Assembly (NCBI RefSeq): GCF_017876115.1
Contig: NZ_JAGINO010000008.1
Location: 1-64,000, forward strand
Length of the DNA stretch: 64,000 bases
Source of the DNA: Azospirillum picis
GTDB taxonomy: Bacteria > Pseudomonadota > Alphaproteobacteria > Azospirillales > Azospirillaceae
Reading direction: 5' to 3'
In this document: in pieces, positions 1 to 9,088 of the stretch
How positions within the stretch are numbered: position 1 is the stretch's first letter
Layout: every line of letters starts with the position of its first letter
Program-made: the position numbers and the translations under genes
Notes under the pieces: model-generated
What the model was told of the DNA's origin: nothing
Databases searched by the model: none
The model's input: only the letters and a program-made list of their open reading frames with translations

Positions 1-2
1 CC

Positions 3-119
3 GAACTGCTGGCGGACGCTGGTTGGAACGCGGACCCGGAATTGCCAGACGGCTCCACGCAGCCACAGGCCGGTGTGGTGCCGCTTGTGCGACAGCCTTG
101 TGCTACAGCGCCGGGGTGA
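3..119 (+). CDS. 3' end of an unidentified gene cut by the left window edge
   Basis: Reading frame 3 is open from the window edge to a TGA at 117-119 and gives about 38 residues that begin ELLADAGWNADPEL, which looks like coding sequence. A short hairpin with a following T-rich stretch lies 80 bases downstream and could terminate it. Nothing in the fragment identifies a family, so this is only a plausible C-terminus. Confidence 0.3.
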   Translation, partial: ELLADAGWNADPELPDGSTQPQAGVVPLVRQPCATAPG

Positions 120-201
120 TTTTTCGTCGGGTTTACAAGGCGTTGCGGCCGATTCGGCGCGCACCGTGTGCGACGGTGGTGTGTCACACGGTAGGTTCGA
201 C

Positions 202-215
202 GCCCCATCAGGGGC
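202..215 (+). terminator. weak hairpin with T-rich tail
   Basis: A GCCCC/GGGGC stem with a 4-base loop is followed by AATTTTCC. It is short, but its position after the partial gene at the left edge and before the oppositely oriented tRNA fits a small terminator. Confidence 0.3.
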
Positions 216-250
216 AATTTTCCGAACCAAATCAATATCTTGGGAAGTAA

Positions 251-326
251 TGGTGGAGCCGAGGAGGATCGAACTCCCGACCTACGCATTGCGAACGCGT
301 CGCTCTCCCAGCTGAGCTACGGCCCC
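251..326 (-). tRNA. tRNA-Ala (anticodon CGC)
   Basis: A complete cloverleaf can be read on the minus strand. The 7-bp acceptor stem carries the G3-U70 wobble pair that is the alanine identity element. The anticodon stem closes on loop TTCGCAA, giving anticodon CGC for GCG codons; the T-loop is TTCGATC and the 3' CCA is encoded (251-253). It stands alone, not in an rRNA operon. Confidence 0.97.
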
Positions 327-587
327 ACACCATGTCGCTGCGACGCATCGTCGTCGCGGCGTGGCGCGGATATTGTCCATGTCGGGGGGTGCTGTCAAGC
401 GTCGGATTTGGAAAAAATGACGGCGGGGGGAGCGGGCCGCGTCGGGTGCCCCGGACAAGCGGGTTCGGGGCCGCCGTGCTGGACAGCACTCTCCGCTTAT
501 GCTTAGGGTGCCCGCAAAAGGCTGGCGCCCGCCCTACACCTCCCGTACGTGCGGCCGCCGCGAAAAACCAACTGGAGCGGGCCCGGC
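327..587. other. intergenic region without a supported gene
   Basis: This stretch separates the minus-strand tRNA from the plus-strand yggT run. It holds short overlapping ORFs with no family signal and no obvious ribosome site. It must contain the tRNA promoter and probably the promoter of the yggT-folD run, but I could not place either with confidence. Confidence 0.5.
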
Positions 588-872
588 ATGATCGCGCTGT
601 ATGTGCTCATCAACACCATCCTGGACCTGTTCTTTTGGGTCCTCATCCTGTCGGCGATCCTTAGCTGGCTGGTCGCGTTCAACGTGGTGAACACGCGCAA
701 CCGCGCGATCTACCTGATCGGCGATTTCCTGTACCGGCTGACCGAGCCGGTGCTGCGCCCGATCCGCCGCGTCCTGCCGAACATGGGCGGGCTGGACCTG
801 TCGCCGATCGTCGTCCTGCTGCTGATCTCCTTCATCCAGAACCTGATGGCCCAGTACTGGCCGCGCTTCTGA
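588..872 (+). CDS. yggT: YggT family small integral membrane protein
   Basis: A 94-residue protein with two hydrophobic segments (about residues 1-25 and 65-88) around a polar loop containing RLTEPVLRPIRRVLP, the signature of the YggT family. The family is associated with the cell envelope and osmotic or division-linked phenotypes, but its molecular role is not settled. ATG 588 is preferred over the upstream GTG 549 because GGAG sits 10 bases before it and the protein then starts at the first membrane segment. The stop codon overlaps the start of the DUF167 gene by one base, so the two are translationally linked. Confidence 0.9.
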   Translation: MIALYVLINTILDLFFWVLILSAILSWLVAFNVVNTRNRAIYLIGDFLYRLTEPVLRPIRRVLPNMGGLDLSPIVVLLLISFIQNLMAQYWPRF

Positions 873-1243
873 TGGCGGCAACCGCCCCGTTCGAGCCGGT
901 CGGCGACGGGCTGCGCGTCGCGCTGCGGGTGACGCCGAAGGCGTCGCGCAACGCGGTGACCGGCGTCGCCGACGCGGTCGGGGGCGGGCGGGTGCTGAAG
1001 GTGGCGGTCACCGCCGTGCCGGAGAACGGCAAGGCGAACGAGGCCGTCATAAAACTGTTGTCGAAGGCATGGAAACTGCCGAAGACGAGCCTGACGGTGG
1101 TGGCCGGGGCCACCGACCGGAACAAGATACTGCATGTGGCCGGCGATCCGGCGGCGCTGCTGCCGCGTCTGACGGCCTTGGTCAATGGATTGGGCGCCGC
1201 CGCCGGACTTGGCGGCACGGCCGCCGGTGAGGGTGGAGAGTGA
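872..1243 (+). CDS. DUF167 (YggU) family protein
   Basis: A 123-residue protein with the DUF167 core, including [13 protein letters not shown] near residue 20 and [17 protein letters not shown] near residue 50. The family is small, alpha/beta and of unknown biochemical function. It overlaps yggT by one base, and the yggT-DUF167 pairing is common in proteobacteria. Its C-terminal glycine/alanine tail (about residues 105-123) is longer than the usual domain and is probably unstructured. The stop codon overlaps an upstream GTG of folD. Confidence 0.9.
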   Translation: MAATAPFEPVGDGLRVALRVTPKASRNAVTGVADAVGGGRVLKVAVTAVPENGKANEAVIKLLSKAWKLPKTSLTVVAGATDRNKILHVAGDPAALLPRLTALVNGLGAAAGLGGTAAGEGGE

Positions 1244-1245
1244 GC

Positions 1246-2163
1246 ATGGCGGACGCGAAGATCATCGACGGCAAGGCTTTTGCGGCCGGCCTCCGCGCCC
1301 GGGTGGCGGACGGTGTGGCGGCGCTGAAGGCCAGCCACGGCGTCACCCCCGGCCTGGCGGTCGTGCTGGTGGGCGAGGATCCGGCCAGCCAGGTCTATGT
1401 CCGCTCCAAGGAGCGCGCGCTGGTCGAACTGGGCATGAACAGCTTCGACCACCACAGGGCGGCCGACATGGCCGAGTCCGAGCTGCTGGCGCTGATCGAC
1501 CACCTGAACGCCGATCCCGCGGTTCACGGCATCCTGGTCCAGCTTCCCCTGCCCGGGCACATCGACAGCCAGAAGGTCCTGGCCCGGATCGTGCCGGAGA
1601 AGGATGCCGACGGCTTCCATGTCGTCAATGCCGGGCTGCTCGCCACCGGCCAGCCCGGCGCCATCGTGCCCTGCACCCCGCTGGGCAGCCTGCTGCTGAT
1701 CCGCGACACGCTGGGCCGCGACCTGAAGGGCAAGCGCGCCCTGGTGCTGGGCCGTTCCAACATCGTCGGCAAGCCGATGGCTCAGCTTCTGCTGCAGGCC
1801 GACTGCACGGTGACGATGGCCCATTCCCGCACCGTCGACCTGCCCGGCGAATGCCGTCGCGCCGACATCCTGGTGGCGGCGGTCGGCCGGCCGGAGATGG
1901 TGCGCGGCGACTGGATCAAGCCCGGCGCCACGGTGATCGACGTCGGCATCAACCGGGTGCCGGCGGCAGAGGCCGGCAAGAGCCGGCTGGTCGGCGACGT
2001 CGCCTTCGACGAGGCGGTCAAGGTGGCCGGCGCCATCACACCGGTGCCGGGCGGCGTCGGGCCGATGACCATCGCCTGCCTGATGCTGAACACGCTGGCC
2101 GCCGCCTGTCGCGCCGCCGGCGCCCCGGTTCCCGAAGAGGCCGCCCAAGGGATGGCGCGTTGA
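1246..2163 (+). CDS. folD: bifunctional methylenetetrahydrofolate dehydrogenase / methenyltetrahydrofolate cyclohydrolase
   Basis: FolD interconverts 5,10-methylene-THF, 5,10-methenyl-THF and 10-formyl-THF in the cytosol, feeding purine synthesis (purH lies elsewhere in the window). Seen: the YVRSK substrate motif with the catalytic Tyr and Lys near residues 50-54, QLPLPGHID, the NADP site [12 protein letters not shown], and the C-terminal [10 protein letters not shown]. Length (305 aa) is normal. ATG 1246 is chosen over GTG 1240 because GGAG lies 7 bases upstream of it. The gene sits in a run with yggT and DUF167 and its stop overlaps the next start by four bases. Confidence 0.97.
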   Translation: MADAKIIDGKAFAAGLRARVADGVAALKASHGVTPGLAVVLVGEDPASQVYVRSKERALVELGMNSFDHHRAADMAESELLALIDHLNADPAVHGILVQLPLPGHIDSQKVLARIVPEKDADGFHVVNAGLLATGQPGAIVPCTPLGSLLLIRDTLGRDLKGKRALVLGRSNIVGKPMAQLLLQADCTVTMAHSRTVDLPGECRRADILVAAVGRPEMVRGDWIKPGATVIDVGINRVPAAEAGKSRLVGDVAFDEAVKVAGAITPVPGGVGPMTIACLMLNTLAAACRAAGAPVPEEAAQGMAR

Positions 2164-3155
2164 TCACCGTCCACGCCCGTGCCGAGGACGGGCGGGTGAT
2201 GCGCCAGCCGCTGGAACTCGGCGAGCCGCTGCCCGCCGAGGCGGTCTGGGTCGACCTGCTGCGCCCGACGGAGGCGGAGCGCGCTCATGTCGGCGCACTG
2301 ACCGGCTGCGACCTGCCGACGCGCGAGGAGATGAAGGAGATCGAGGCCTCCAGCCAGCTCTATGTCGAGGGCGAAGGGCTCTACATGACCTCCTCGATCA
2401 TCTCGCGCGCGACCTCGCCCCACCCGGAACAGGGCGAGCTGACCTTCGTGCTGACGCCGCGCCACCTCATCACCCTGCGCTACACCGAACCGCTGCCGGT
2501 CATCACCTTCGCCGCCCGCTGCGTCCGCCAGCCGGAACTGCTGGCGACCGGGGAAAGCGCGCTGTTCGGTCTGCTCGACGCGGTGATCGACCGGGTCGCC
2601 GACGTGCTGGAGCTGGTCGGCGGCCGCATCGACGAGCTGTCGGCGCGCGTCTTCGACGATTCGCTGGAGGAGAGCGGCTTCGGCAAGCAGTCCAAGAAGC
2701 CCGACGAGCTGCAGGACGTGCTGCGCGGCATCGGCCGCGCCGGCGACCTGACGCACAAGGTGCGGGACAGTCTGGCCGGCCTCGACAGGCTGGTGGTGTT
2801 CCTGACCTCGGTCAGCGGCGGCCGGCTGAACAAGGAACAGAAGACCGCGCTGAAGACGATGACGCGCGACCTGCGCTCGCTGACCGAACATGCCGGCTTC
2901 CTGGCGCACGAGGCGAACTTCCTGCTCGACGCCACGCTCGGCCTGATCAACATCGAACAGAACGCCATCATCAAGATCTTCTCGGTGGTGTCGGTGGCGC
3001 TGATGCCGCCCACCCTGATCGCCTCGGCCTACGGCATGAACTTCAAGTACATGCCGGAGCTCGACTGGGAGTTCGGCTATCCCATGGCGATCCTGCTGAT
3101 GATACTCTCGGCGGTGGTGCCGCTCTGGTATTTCCGCCGGCGCGGCTGGCTGTAG
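2160..3155 (+). CDS. CorA family divalent metal ion transporter
   Basis: A 331-residue CorA-type channel/transporter. The long N-terminal cytoplasmic alpha/beta and helical part is followed by two C-terminal membrane segments, with the diagnostic YGMN pore motif at the end of TM1 and a basic FRRRGWL tail. CorA proteins form pentamers moving Mg2+, Co2+, Ni2+ or, in the ZntB branch, Zn2+; the substrate here cannot be read from sequence. Translation appears to start at TTG 2160, which overlaps the folD stop (TTGA) and has AAGGGA 7 bases upstream. No ATG gives a complete domain. Confidence 0.88.
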   Translation: MITVHARAEDGRVMRQPLELGEPLPAEAVWVDLLRPTEAERAHVGALTGCDLPTREEMKEIEASSQLYVEGEGLYMTSSIISRATSPHPEQGELTFVLTPRHLITLRYTEPLPVITFAARCVRQPELLATGESALFGLLDAVIDRVADVLELVGGRIDELSARVFDDSLEESGFGKQSKKPDELQDVLRGIGRAGDLTHKVRDSLAGLDRLVVFLTSVSGGRLNKEQKTALKTMTRDLRSLTEHAGFLAHEANFLLDATLGLINIEQNAIIKIFSVVSVALMPPTLIASAYGMNFKYMPELDWEFGYPMAILLMILSAVVPLWYFRRRGWL

Positions 3156-3179
3156 CGTCCCGCATGTGAGGATATGCCG

Positions 3180-4010
3180 ATGACGACCATCCTGCCCGAC
3201 GCCGCGATCGACGCGCTGCTGGCGCAGGATGTCCCCTACGGCGACCTGACCACCGACGGGCTCGGCATCGCCGGCCGGCCGGCCCGCATGAGCTTCGCCG
3301 CCCGCGCCGGGATGGTGCTGGCCGGCACCGAGGAGGCGGCGCGGCTGGTGGAGAGGGCGGGCGGGCGGGTGCTGCGCGCCGAGCCCAGCGGCACGGCCGT
3401 TGCGGCCGGCGCGGTCTTCCTGGAGGCCAACGGGGCAGCCGGCTCCCTGCACCGCGCCTGGAAGGTGGCGCAGACGCTGGTCGAATACGCCTCCGGCATC
3501 GCCACCCGCGCCCGGCGCATCGTCGAGGCCGCCCCCGGCGTCACCGTCGCCTGCACCCGCAAGAACTTTCCCGGGGCCAAGGACATCAGCGTCAAGGCGG
3601 TGCAGGCGGGCGGGGCGGTGATGCACCGGCTGGGCCTGTCGGAAACCCTGCTGGTCTTCCCCGAACACCGCGCCTTCCTGGACGGTCCGCCGGACGGCTG
3701 GATCGCCGACCTGCGCCGCAAGGCCCCGGAAAAGAAGATCGTGGTCGAGGTCGGCTCGGTGGAGGAGGCGGTGCTCTTCGCCCGCGCCGGTGCCGACGTC
3801 ATCCAGCTCGAGAAGCTGCCGCCCGACGCCGCCCGCGCGGTGATCGAGGCGACGCGGGATCTGGCGCCGCCGCCGGTGGTGGCGCCCGCCGGCGGCGTCA
3901 CCGAAGCCAACGCCGCCGCCTATGCCGCGGCCGGTTGCCGCCTGCTGGTCACCTCGGCACCCTTCTTCGGCCAGCCGGCCGATGTGCGGGTGGTTCTAGG
4001 GCCGGCATAG
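3180..4010 (+). CDS. modD: ModD-type molybdenum transport-associated protein (quinolinate phosphoribosyltransferase fold)
   Basis: About 276 residues related to nicotinate-nucleotide pyrophosphorylase (NadC), and best matching the ModD branch: DVPYGDLTTD at the N-terminus, ACTRKNFPGAKDISVKAVQAGG with the phosphoribosyl-binding Arg/Lys, and the C-terminal barrel motif PAGGVTEANAAAYAAAG. ModD often accompanies molybdate transport genes but its reaction is unproven. No modABC genes are visible here, so the naming rests on the protein alone. ATG 3180 is preferred to ATG 3174 because GAGG sits 8 bases upstream. It follows corA by 24 bases and is probably in the same transcript. Confidence 0.8.
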   Translation: MTTILPDAAIDALLAQDVPYGDLTTDGLGIAGRPARMSFAARAGMVLAGTEEAARLVERAGGRVLRAEPSGTAVAAGAVFLEANGAAGSLHRAWKVAQTLVEYASGIATRARRIVEAAPGVTVACTRKNFPGAKDISVKAVQAGGAVMHRLGLSETLLVFPEHRAFLDGPPDGWIADLRRKAPEKKIVVEVGSVEEAVLFARAGADVIQLEKLPPDAARAVIEATRDLAPPPVVAPAGGVTEANAAAYAAAGCRLLVTSAPFFGQPADVRVVLGPA

Positions 4011-4162
4011 CGGCGAGGTCTGCGACAGCCGGCCGCAGTCCCTGAGAGTCCCGATTTTGCGAGCAAATGATCTTCCGCAATACCTATGCGTGCGCCACAG
4101 TGGTGACGCGGACGGGATGGCGGACCGGCCACCATCCCCGCCGCTTACGAGGAGTGAAGAGG

Positions 4163-4234
4163 ATGCTCTATATCCTCAAGCTCCTGATCCTGGTTCTGGA
4201 GATCGTCAAGCGGCTGCTTGACCTCTACCGGTAA
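4163..4234 (+). CDS. 23-residue hydrophobic membrane microprotein
   Basis: A short ORF with a near-ideal ribosome site (AGGAG, 8 bases before the ATG). The peptide begins MLYILKLLILVLEIVK and ends RLLDLYR: one amphipathic or membrane-spanning helix of about 14-16 residues with a charged tail. It is followed 10 bases later by a perfect 12-bp hairpin. I do not recognise a family. Strong SD, clean stop and its own hairpin argue that it is translated; a small membrane regulator or a type I toxin-like peptide are possibilities, both inference. Confidence 0.6.
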   Translation: MLYILKLLILVLEIVKRLLDLYR

Positions 4235-4244
4235 GGATCGGGCC

Positions 4245-4275
4245 GGCGGGCAAGGGGTGGTATCCCTTGCCCGCC
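4245..4275 (+). terminator. hairpin after the microprotein gene
   Basis: A perfect 12-bp GC-rich inverted repeat (GGCGGGCAAGGG and its complement) with a 7-base loop. There is no T-run, but it lies between the plus-strand microprotein and the minus-strand pat gene, where a terminator is expected. Confidence 0.6.
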
Positions 4276-4328
4276 AAGCCTGATATTGCCCTATCCATCC
4301 CCGCAGTCAACCGCCGCTACCAAGCCTT

Positions 4329-7022
4329 CTACGCCGCCAGCCCACCGCCCAGTTCGATGCGCACCTCCACCACGCCGGGCTCGTCCAGGTTCTCCTTGCG
4401 GACGAAACCCAGCGCCCGGCACATGTTCAGCATGTTGGTGTTCTCGCGCAGCACCTCGCCATAGACCTCCTTGATGCCGCGCGAGCGGGCATAGTCGAGG
4501 ATCTTGTTCATCAGGATGAAGCCCAGCCCCTGGCCCTTCATGTCGGACCGCACCATCACCGCATATTCGGCGCGGCGGTTGTCGGGGTCGGCGGTGATGC
4601 GCACCACGCCGTACATGATGGTGTCGCCGGTCTGCGGGTCCGGCCCGACGGCGATCAATCCCATCTCGCGATCGTAGTCGATCTGGGTCAGCCGCGCCGC
4701 CGCCTGGTGCGACAGCCGCTTCAGCGGCGCGAAGAAGCGCAGCCGCAGATCCTCGGCGGTCTGGTTCTCCACCAGGTGGTGCACCAGCGGCTCGTCCTCC
4801 GGCAGGATCGGGCGGACCAGGAACTGGCGGCCGTCCCTGATGGTGATGCGGTCCTCCAGCGCCTTGGGATAGGGGCGGATGGCCAGCCGCGTCGCCCCCG
4901 GCAGGGCGGGCACGCCGACCTTGATGCGGGCGTCGAGCGCCGTCACGCCGTCGGCATCGGCCAGCAGCGGGTTGATGTCCATCTCCGCGATCTCGGGGAA
5001 ATCGACGACGAGCTGGCTGACCTTGTTCAGCGTCAGCGCCACCGCATCGAGGTCGACCGCGGCGCGCGAACGGTAGCCCTGGAGCTGCTTGTGGATGCGG
5101 GTGCGGCCCATCTGCTCGGTCGCCAGCTTCATGTTCAGCGGCGGCAGGGCCAGGGCGTAATCCTCCACCACCTCGACGCCGATGCCGCCTTCGCCGAACA
5201 GCAGGACCGGCCCGAACATCTCGTTCTCGGTCATGCCGACGATCAGTTCATAGGCGTCGGGGCGGACCGCCATCTCCTGGACGGTGAAGCCTTCGATCCG
5301 CGCCTCGGGCGCCAGCTCGGCCACCCGGCCCAGCATCGCCTCCGCCTCCGCCCTGACCTGCTCCGGGCTGGTCAGGCCCAACACGACGCCGCCGACGTCG
5401 GACTTGTGGGTGATGTCGTGCGACAGGATCTTCAGGGCGATCGGGCCGCCGATGACGCGGGCGGCATTGGCGGCATCGGCGGGCGTCGCGGCGACGCGGG
5501 TGTCGACCACCGGGATGCCGTAGGCGGCCAGCACGCGCTTGGCCTCGTACTCGCTGAGCCACTCCCGCTTCTCCGCCATGGCGCGGGAAACCACCTTCTT
5601 GACGGTGATCTCGTCGGGCTGGAAATCCTCCGCCACCGAGGGCGGCGTTTCCATCAGCAGTTCCTGGCTGCGGCGGTAGCGCACCAGGTGCATGAAGGCG
5701 CGCACCGCCTCGGAGGGGCCGCTGTAGGTGGGGATGCGGCTGTCGGCGAACAGCTTGCGGGCGCCCACCGCCGACTGGTCGCCGATCCAACTGGTCAGCA
5801 CCGGGTGGCGCCGCGCCTTGTTGGCCTGCACCGTCTCCGCCACCGCCTGGGCGATGGCGGCGCTGTCGGTCAGGGCCGACGGGCAGTGAAGGACCAGCAC
5901 CGCGTCGTTGCCGGTGTCCTGCATCAGCGCGTTCAGCGCCTCGGCATAGCGCTTGGGCGTGGCGTCGGCACCGATGCGCAGCGGGTTGCGGAAGGGGCCG
6001 CCGGGCTGGGGACCCAGCGTCCTGGCCAGCGCCTCCTGCGTTTCGGCCCCCAGGGCGGCGAGGCGCCCGCCGGCCTGGATCAGCTTGTCGGTGGCCATGA
6101 CGCCCATGCCGCCGCCGTTGGTCAGGATCGCCAGCCGGTCGCCGGTGATCGGCACCCCGGTGCCCAGCGTGCCGGCGGCATCGAACAGCTCGGCGAGGTC
6201 GTTGACCCGCAGCACGCCGGCACGGCGGAACACCGCATCATAGACGGCGTCCGATACCGCCAGAGCACCGGTATGCGAGGCGGCGGCCTCCTGCGCCTCG
6301 TCCGAGCGGCCGGCCTTGATGACGATCACCGGCTTCTGGCGCGAGGCCGAGCGGGCCGCCGACATGAATTTACGGGCGTGGGTGATGCTCTCGATGTAGA
6401 GCAGGATGGCGCGGACGGTGACGTCGCTGGCCAGATAGTCGAGCAGGTCGCCGAAGTCGACGTCGCCGCGGTCGCCCAGCGACACCAGGTGCGAGAAGCC
6501 GATCCCGCGCGAGGTCGCCCAATCGGCGATGGAGGTCAGCACCATCGAACTCTGCGCCACCAGTGCGACGTCGCCCTTGCGTGGCGCCACCGGCGCGAAG
6601 CTGGCGTTCATGCCCCGCCCCGGCACCATGGCGCCCAGGCTGTTCGGACCCAGCACCCGCATCAGGTAGGGCTTCGCCGCGTCCAGCATCGACTGGATCT
6701 GCTCGGCGGTCATGCCGTTGGTCATGACGATGGCCGCCTTGGTCCCGCGCTTGCCCAGCGCGTCGACCGTTGCGGCCACCGTGTCGGGGGGCGTGCAGAT
6801 GACGCCCAGGTCCGGGGTGATCGGCAGGCTGTCGACCGTCTTGTAGGTCAGCACGCCCTCGACGGCACGCTCGGTCTGGTTGACCGGCATCACCGGTCCG
6901 TCGAAGCCGGCCTGGAACAGGTTGCGGGCCACCACCGCGCCCACCGTGCCCGGTTTGCGGCTGGCGCCGATCAGGGCGATCGAGGCAGGCTTGAACAGCT
7001 TGTCGAGGTTGCGAACAGTCAT
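4329..7022 (-). CDS. Pat-type protein lysine acetyltransferase: NDP-forming acyl-CoA synthetase fused to GNAT
   Basis: An 897-residue four-domain protein: CoA-binding Rossmann domain (about 1-130, with ALIGASRKPGTVG), ligase-CoA domain (about 150-460), ATP-grasp domain (about 490-710) and a C-terminal GNAT acetyltransferase (about 740-890, acetyl-CoA motif VRSDMKGQGLGF). In enteric and photosynthetic bacteria proteins of this build acetylate acyl-CoA synthetases such as Acs. The ligase domain keeps an SHTGALA stretch, whose His corresponds to the phosphohistidine of active NDP-forming synthetases, so residual synthetase activity is possible (inference). The counteracting enzyme could be the Sir2 protein at 12474-13214. 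Start ATG at 7022. Confidence 0.9.
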   Translation of the reverse strand: MTVRNLDKLFKPASIALIGASRKPGTVGAVVARNLFQAGFDGPVMPVNQTERAVEGVLTYKTVDSLPITPDLGVICTPPDTVAATVDALGKRGTKAAIVMTNGMTAEQIQSMLDAAKPYLMRVLGPNSLGAMVPGRGMNASFAPVAPRKGDVALVAQSSMVLTSIADWATSRGIGFSHLVSLGDRGDVDFGDLLDYLASDVTVRAILLYIESITHARKFMSAARSASRQKPVIVIKAGRSDEAQEAAASHTGALAVSDAVYDAVFRRAGVLRVNDLAELFDAAGTLGTGVPITGDRLAILTNGGGMGVMATDKLIQAGGRLAALGAETQEALARTLGPQPGGPFRNPLRIGADATPKRYAEALNALMQDTGNDAVLVLHCPSALTDSAAIAQAVAETVQANKARRHPVLTSWIGDQSAVGARKLFADSRIPTYSGPSEAVRAFMHLVRYRRSQELLMETPPSVAEDFQPDEITVKKVVSRAMAEKREWLSEYEAKRVLAAYGIPVVDTRVAATPADAANAARVIGGPIALKILSHDITHKSDVGGVVLGLTSPEQVRAEAEAMLGRVAELAPEARIEGFTVQEMAVRPDAYELIVGMTENEMFGPVLLFGEGGIGVEVVEDYALALPPLNMKLATEQMGRTRIHKQLQGYRSRAAVDLDAVALTLNKVSQLVVDFPEIAEMDINPLLADADGVTALDARIKVGVPALPGATRLAIRPYPKALEDRITIRDGRQFLVRPILPEDEPLVHHLVENQTAEDLRLRFFAPLKRLSHQAAARLTQIDYDREMGLIAVGPDPQTGDTIMYGVVRITADPDNRRAEYAVMVRSDMKGQGLGFILMNKILDYARSRGIKEVYGEVLRENTNMLNMCRALGFVRKENLDEPGVVEVRIELGGGLAA

Positions 7023-7087
7023 GACCCGGTCCGGTGCTGGTGAAGCCGCCGGGCCAGTGTGCCACGGGTTCCCGACGGTTTTGATGA

Positions 7088-8236
<1,149 letters not shown>

Positions 8237-8302
8237 GGCCATCCCGCATGCCCCGCGACGCCTGCGGCGCGGCGACGGGCCTTTCCGCTCTTCGAGAACG
8301 GA

Positions 8303-8338
8303 AAACGGCCGGCGTCAGGACCCTGACGCCGGCCGTTT
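8303..8338. terminator. bidirectional terminator between ldh and ppa
   Basis: A 16-17 bp near-perfect GC-rich stem with A-run on the left and TTT on the right lies between the convergent ldh (plus) and ppa (minus) genes. Symmetry and placement suit termination from both sides. Confidence 0.75.
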
Positions 8339-8366
8339 CACGGGCCACCGGAAATCGCGACTACCG

Positions 8367-8924
8367 TCAGACCACCGGGCCCGGGGTGCCCTTGTTGGCT
8401 TCCAGGGCGCGGGCCAGGCCTTCCTCGATCTTCTTGGCGGCCTCTTCGGCGTTGCCCCAGCCGCGGACCTTCACCCACTTGTTCTTCTCGAGATCCTTGT
8501 AGTGCTCGAAGAAGTGGGCGATCTGCTCGATCACAATGGACGGCAGGTCGGTGTAGTTCTTCACGTCGGTGTAGAACGGGTGCAGCTTGTCGACCGGAAC
8601 GGCCAGCAGCTTCTCGTCCTCGCCGGCCTCGTCCTCCATGTAGAGGACGCCGATCGGGCGCGACCGCAGGACCGCGCCCGGGACGACGCCGTGCTGGCCG
8701 ACGACGCAGACGTCCACCGGATCGCCGTCACCCGACAGGGTGTGCGGGATGAAGCCGTAGTTGCAGGGATAGAACATGGCGGTGTGCAGGAAACGGTCGA
8801 CGAACACCGCGCCGGAGTCCTTGTCGACCTCGTACTTCACCGGCTGGCCGCCGATCGGGATCTCGATGACGACGTTCACGTCCCAGGGGGGATTCTTGCC
8901 CGCGGCGAGCTTGCTCAGATCCAT
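8367..8924 (-). CDS. ppa: inorganic pyrophosphatase (family I, soluble)
   Basis: A 185-residue enzyme hydrolysing PPi to 2 Pi in the cytosol, pulling biosynthetic reactions forward. The family I signature GDGDPVDV with the metal-binding Asp residues is present near residue 65, and so are FYPCNYGFIP, KYEVDKDSG and the C-terminal HFFEHYKDLE. Length and start (MDLSKLAAGK, with AGGAA upstream on the minus strand) match typical alphaproteobacterial PPases. Confidence 0.97.
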   Translation of the reverse strand: MDLSKLAAGKNPPWDVNVVIEIPIGGQPVKYEVDKDSGAVFVDRFLHTAMFYPCNYGFIPHTLSGDGDPVDVCVVGQHGVVPGAVLRSRPIGVLYMEDEAGEDEKLLAVPVDKLHPFYTDVKNYTDLPSIVIEQIAHFFEHYKDLEKNKWVKVRGWGNAEEAAKKIEEGLARALEANKGTPGPVV

Positions 8925-9088
8925 GTATCGCGTTCCTTCGACTGGCGTATTCAGGGCACGTTCTTATTTCGGCGCCGATGCCCGGTCCGGCGCCACGCGG
9001 GGCCGGAGTTTAGGCGGAACGCCGATCAAGGCCAAGGAACTTGCGCGGGCTCTTGCGCGGATGCGGCAAAGCGGCAACCCTGCCGGCC

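Noticed and set aside
832..2148. Long minus-strand open frame across yggT-folD.
   Set aside because: It is antisense to well-identified genes; its His/Gln/Arg-rich composition is the mirror of GC3-biased codons.
4707..7043. 778-codon plus-strand frame antisense to pat.
   Set aside because: Composition is the usual shadow of a high-GC gene and no domain is visible.
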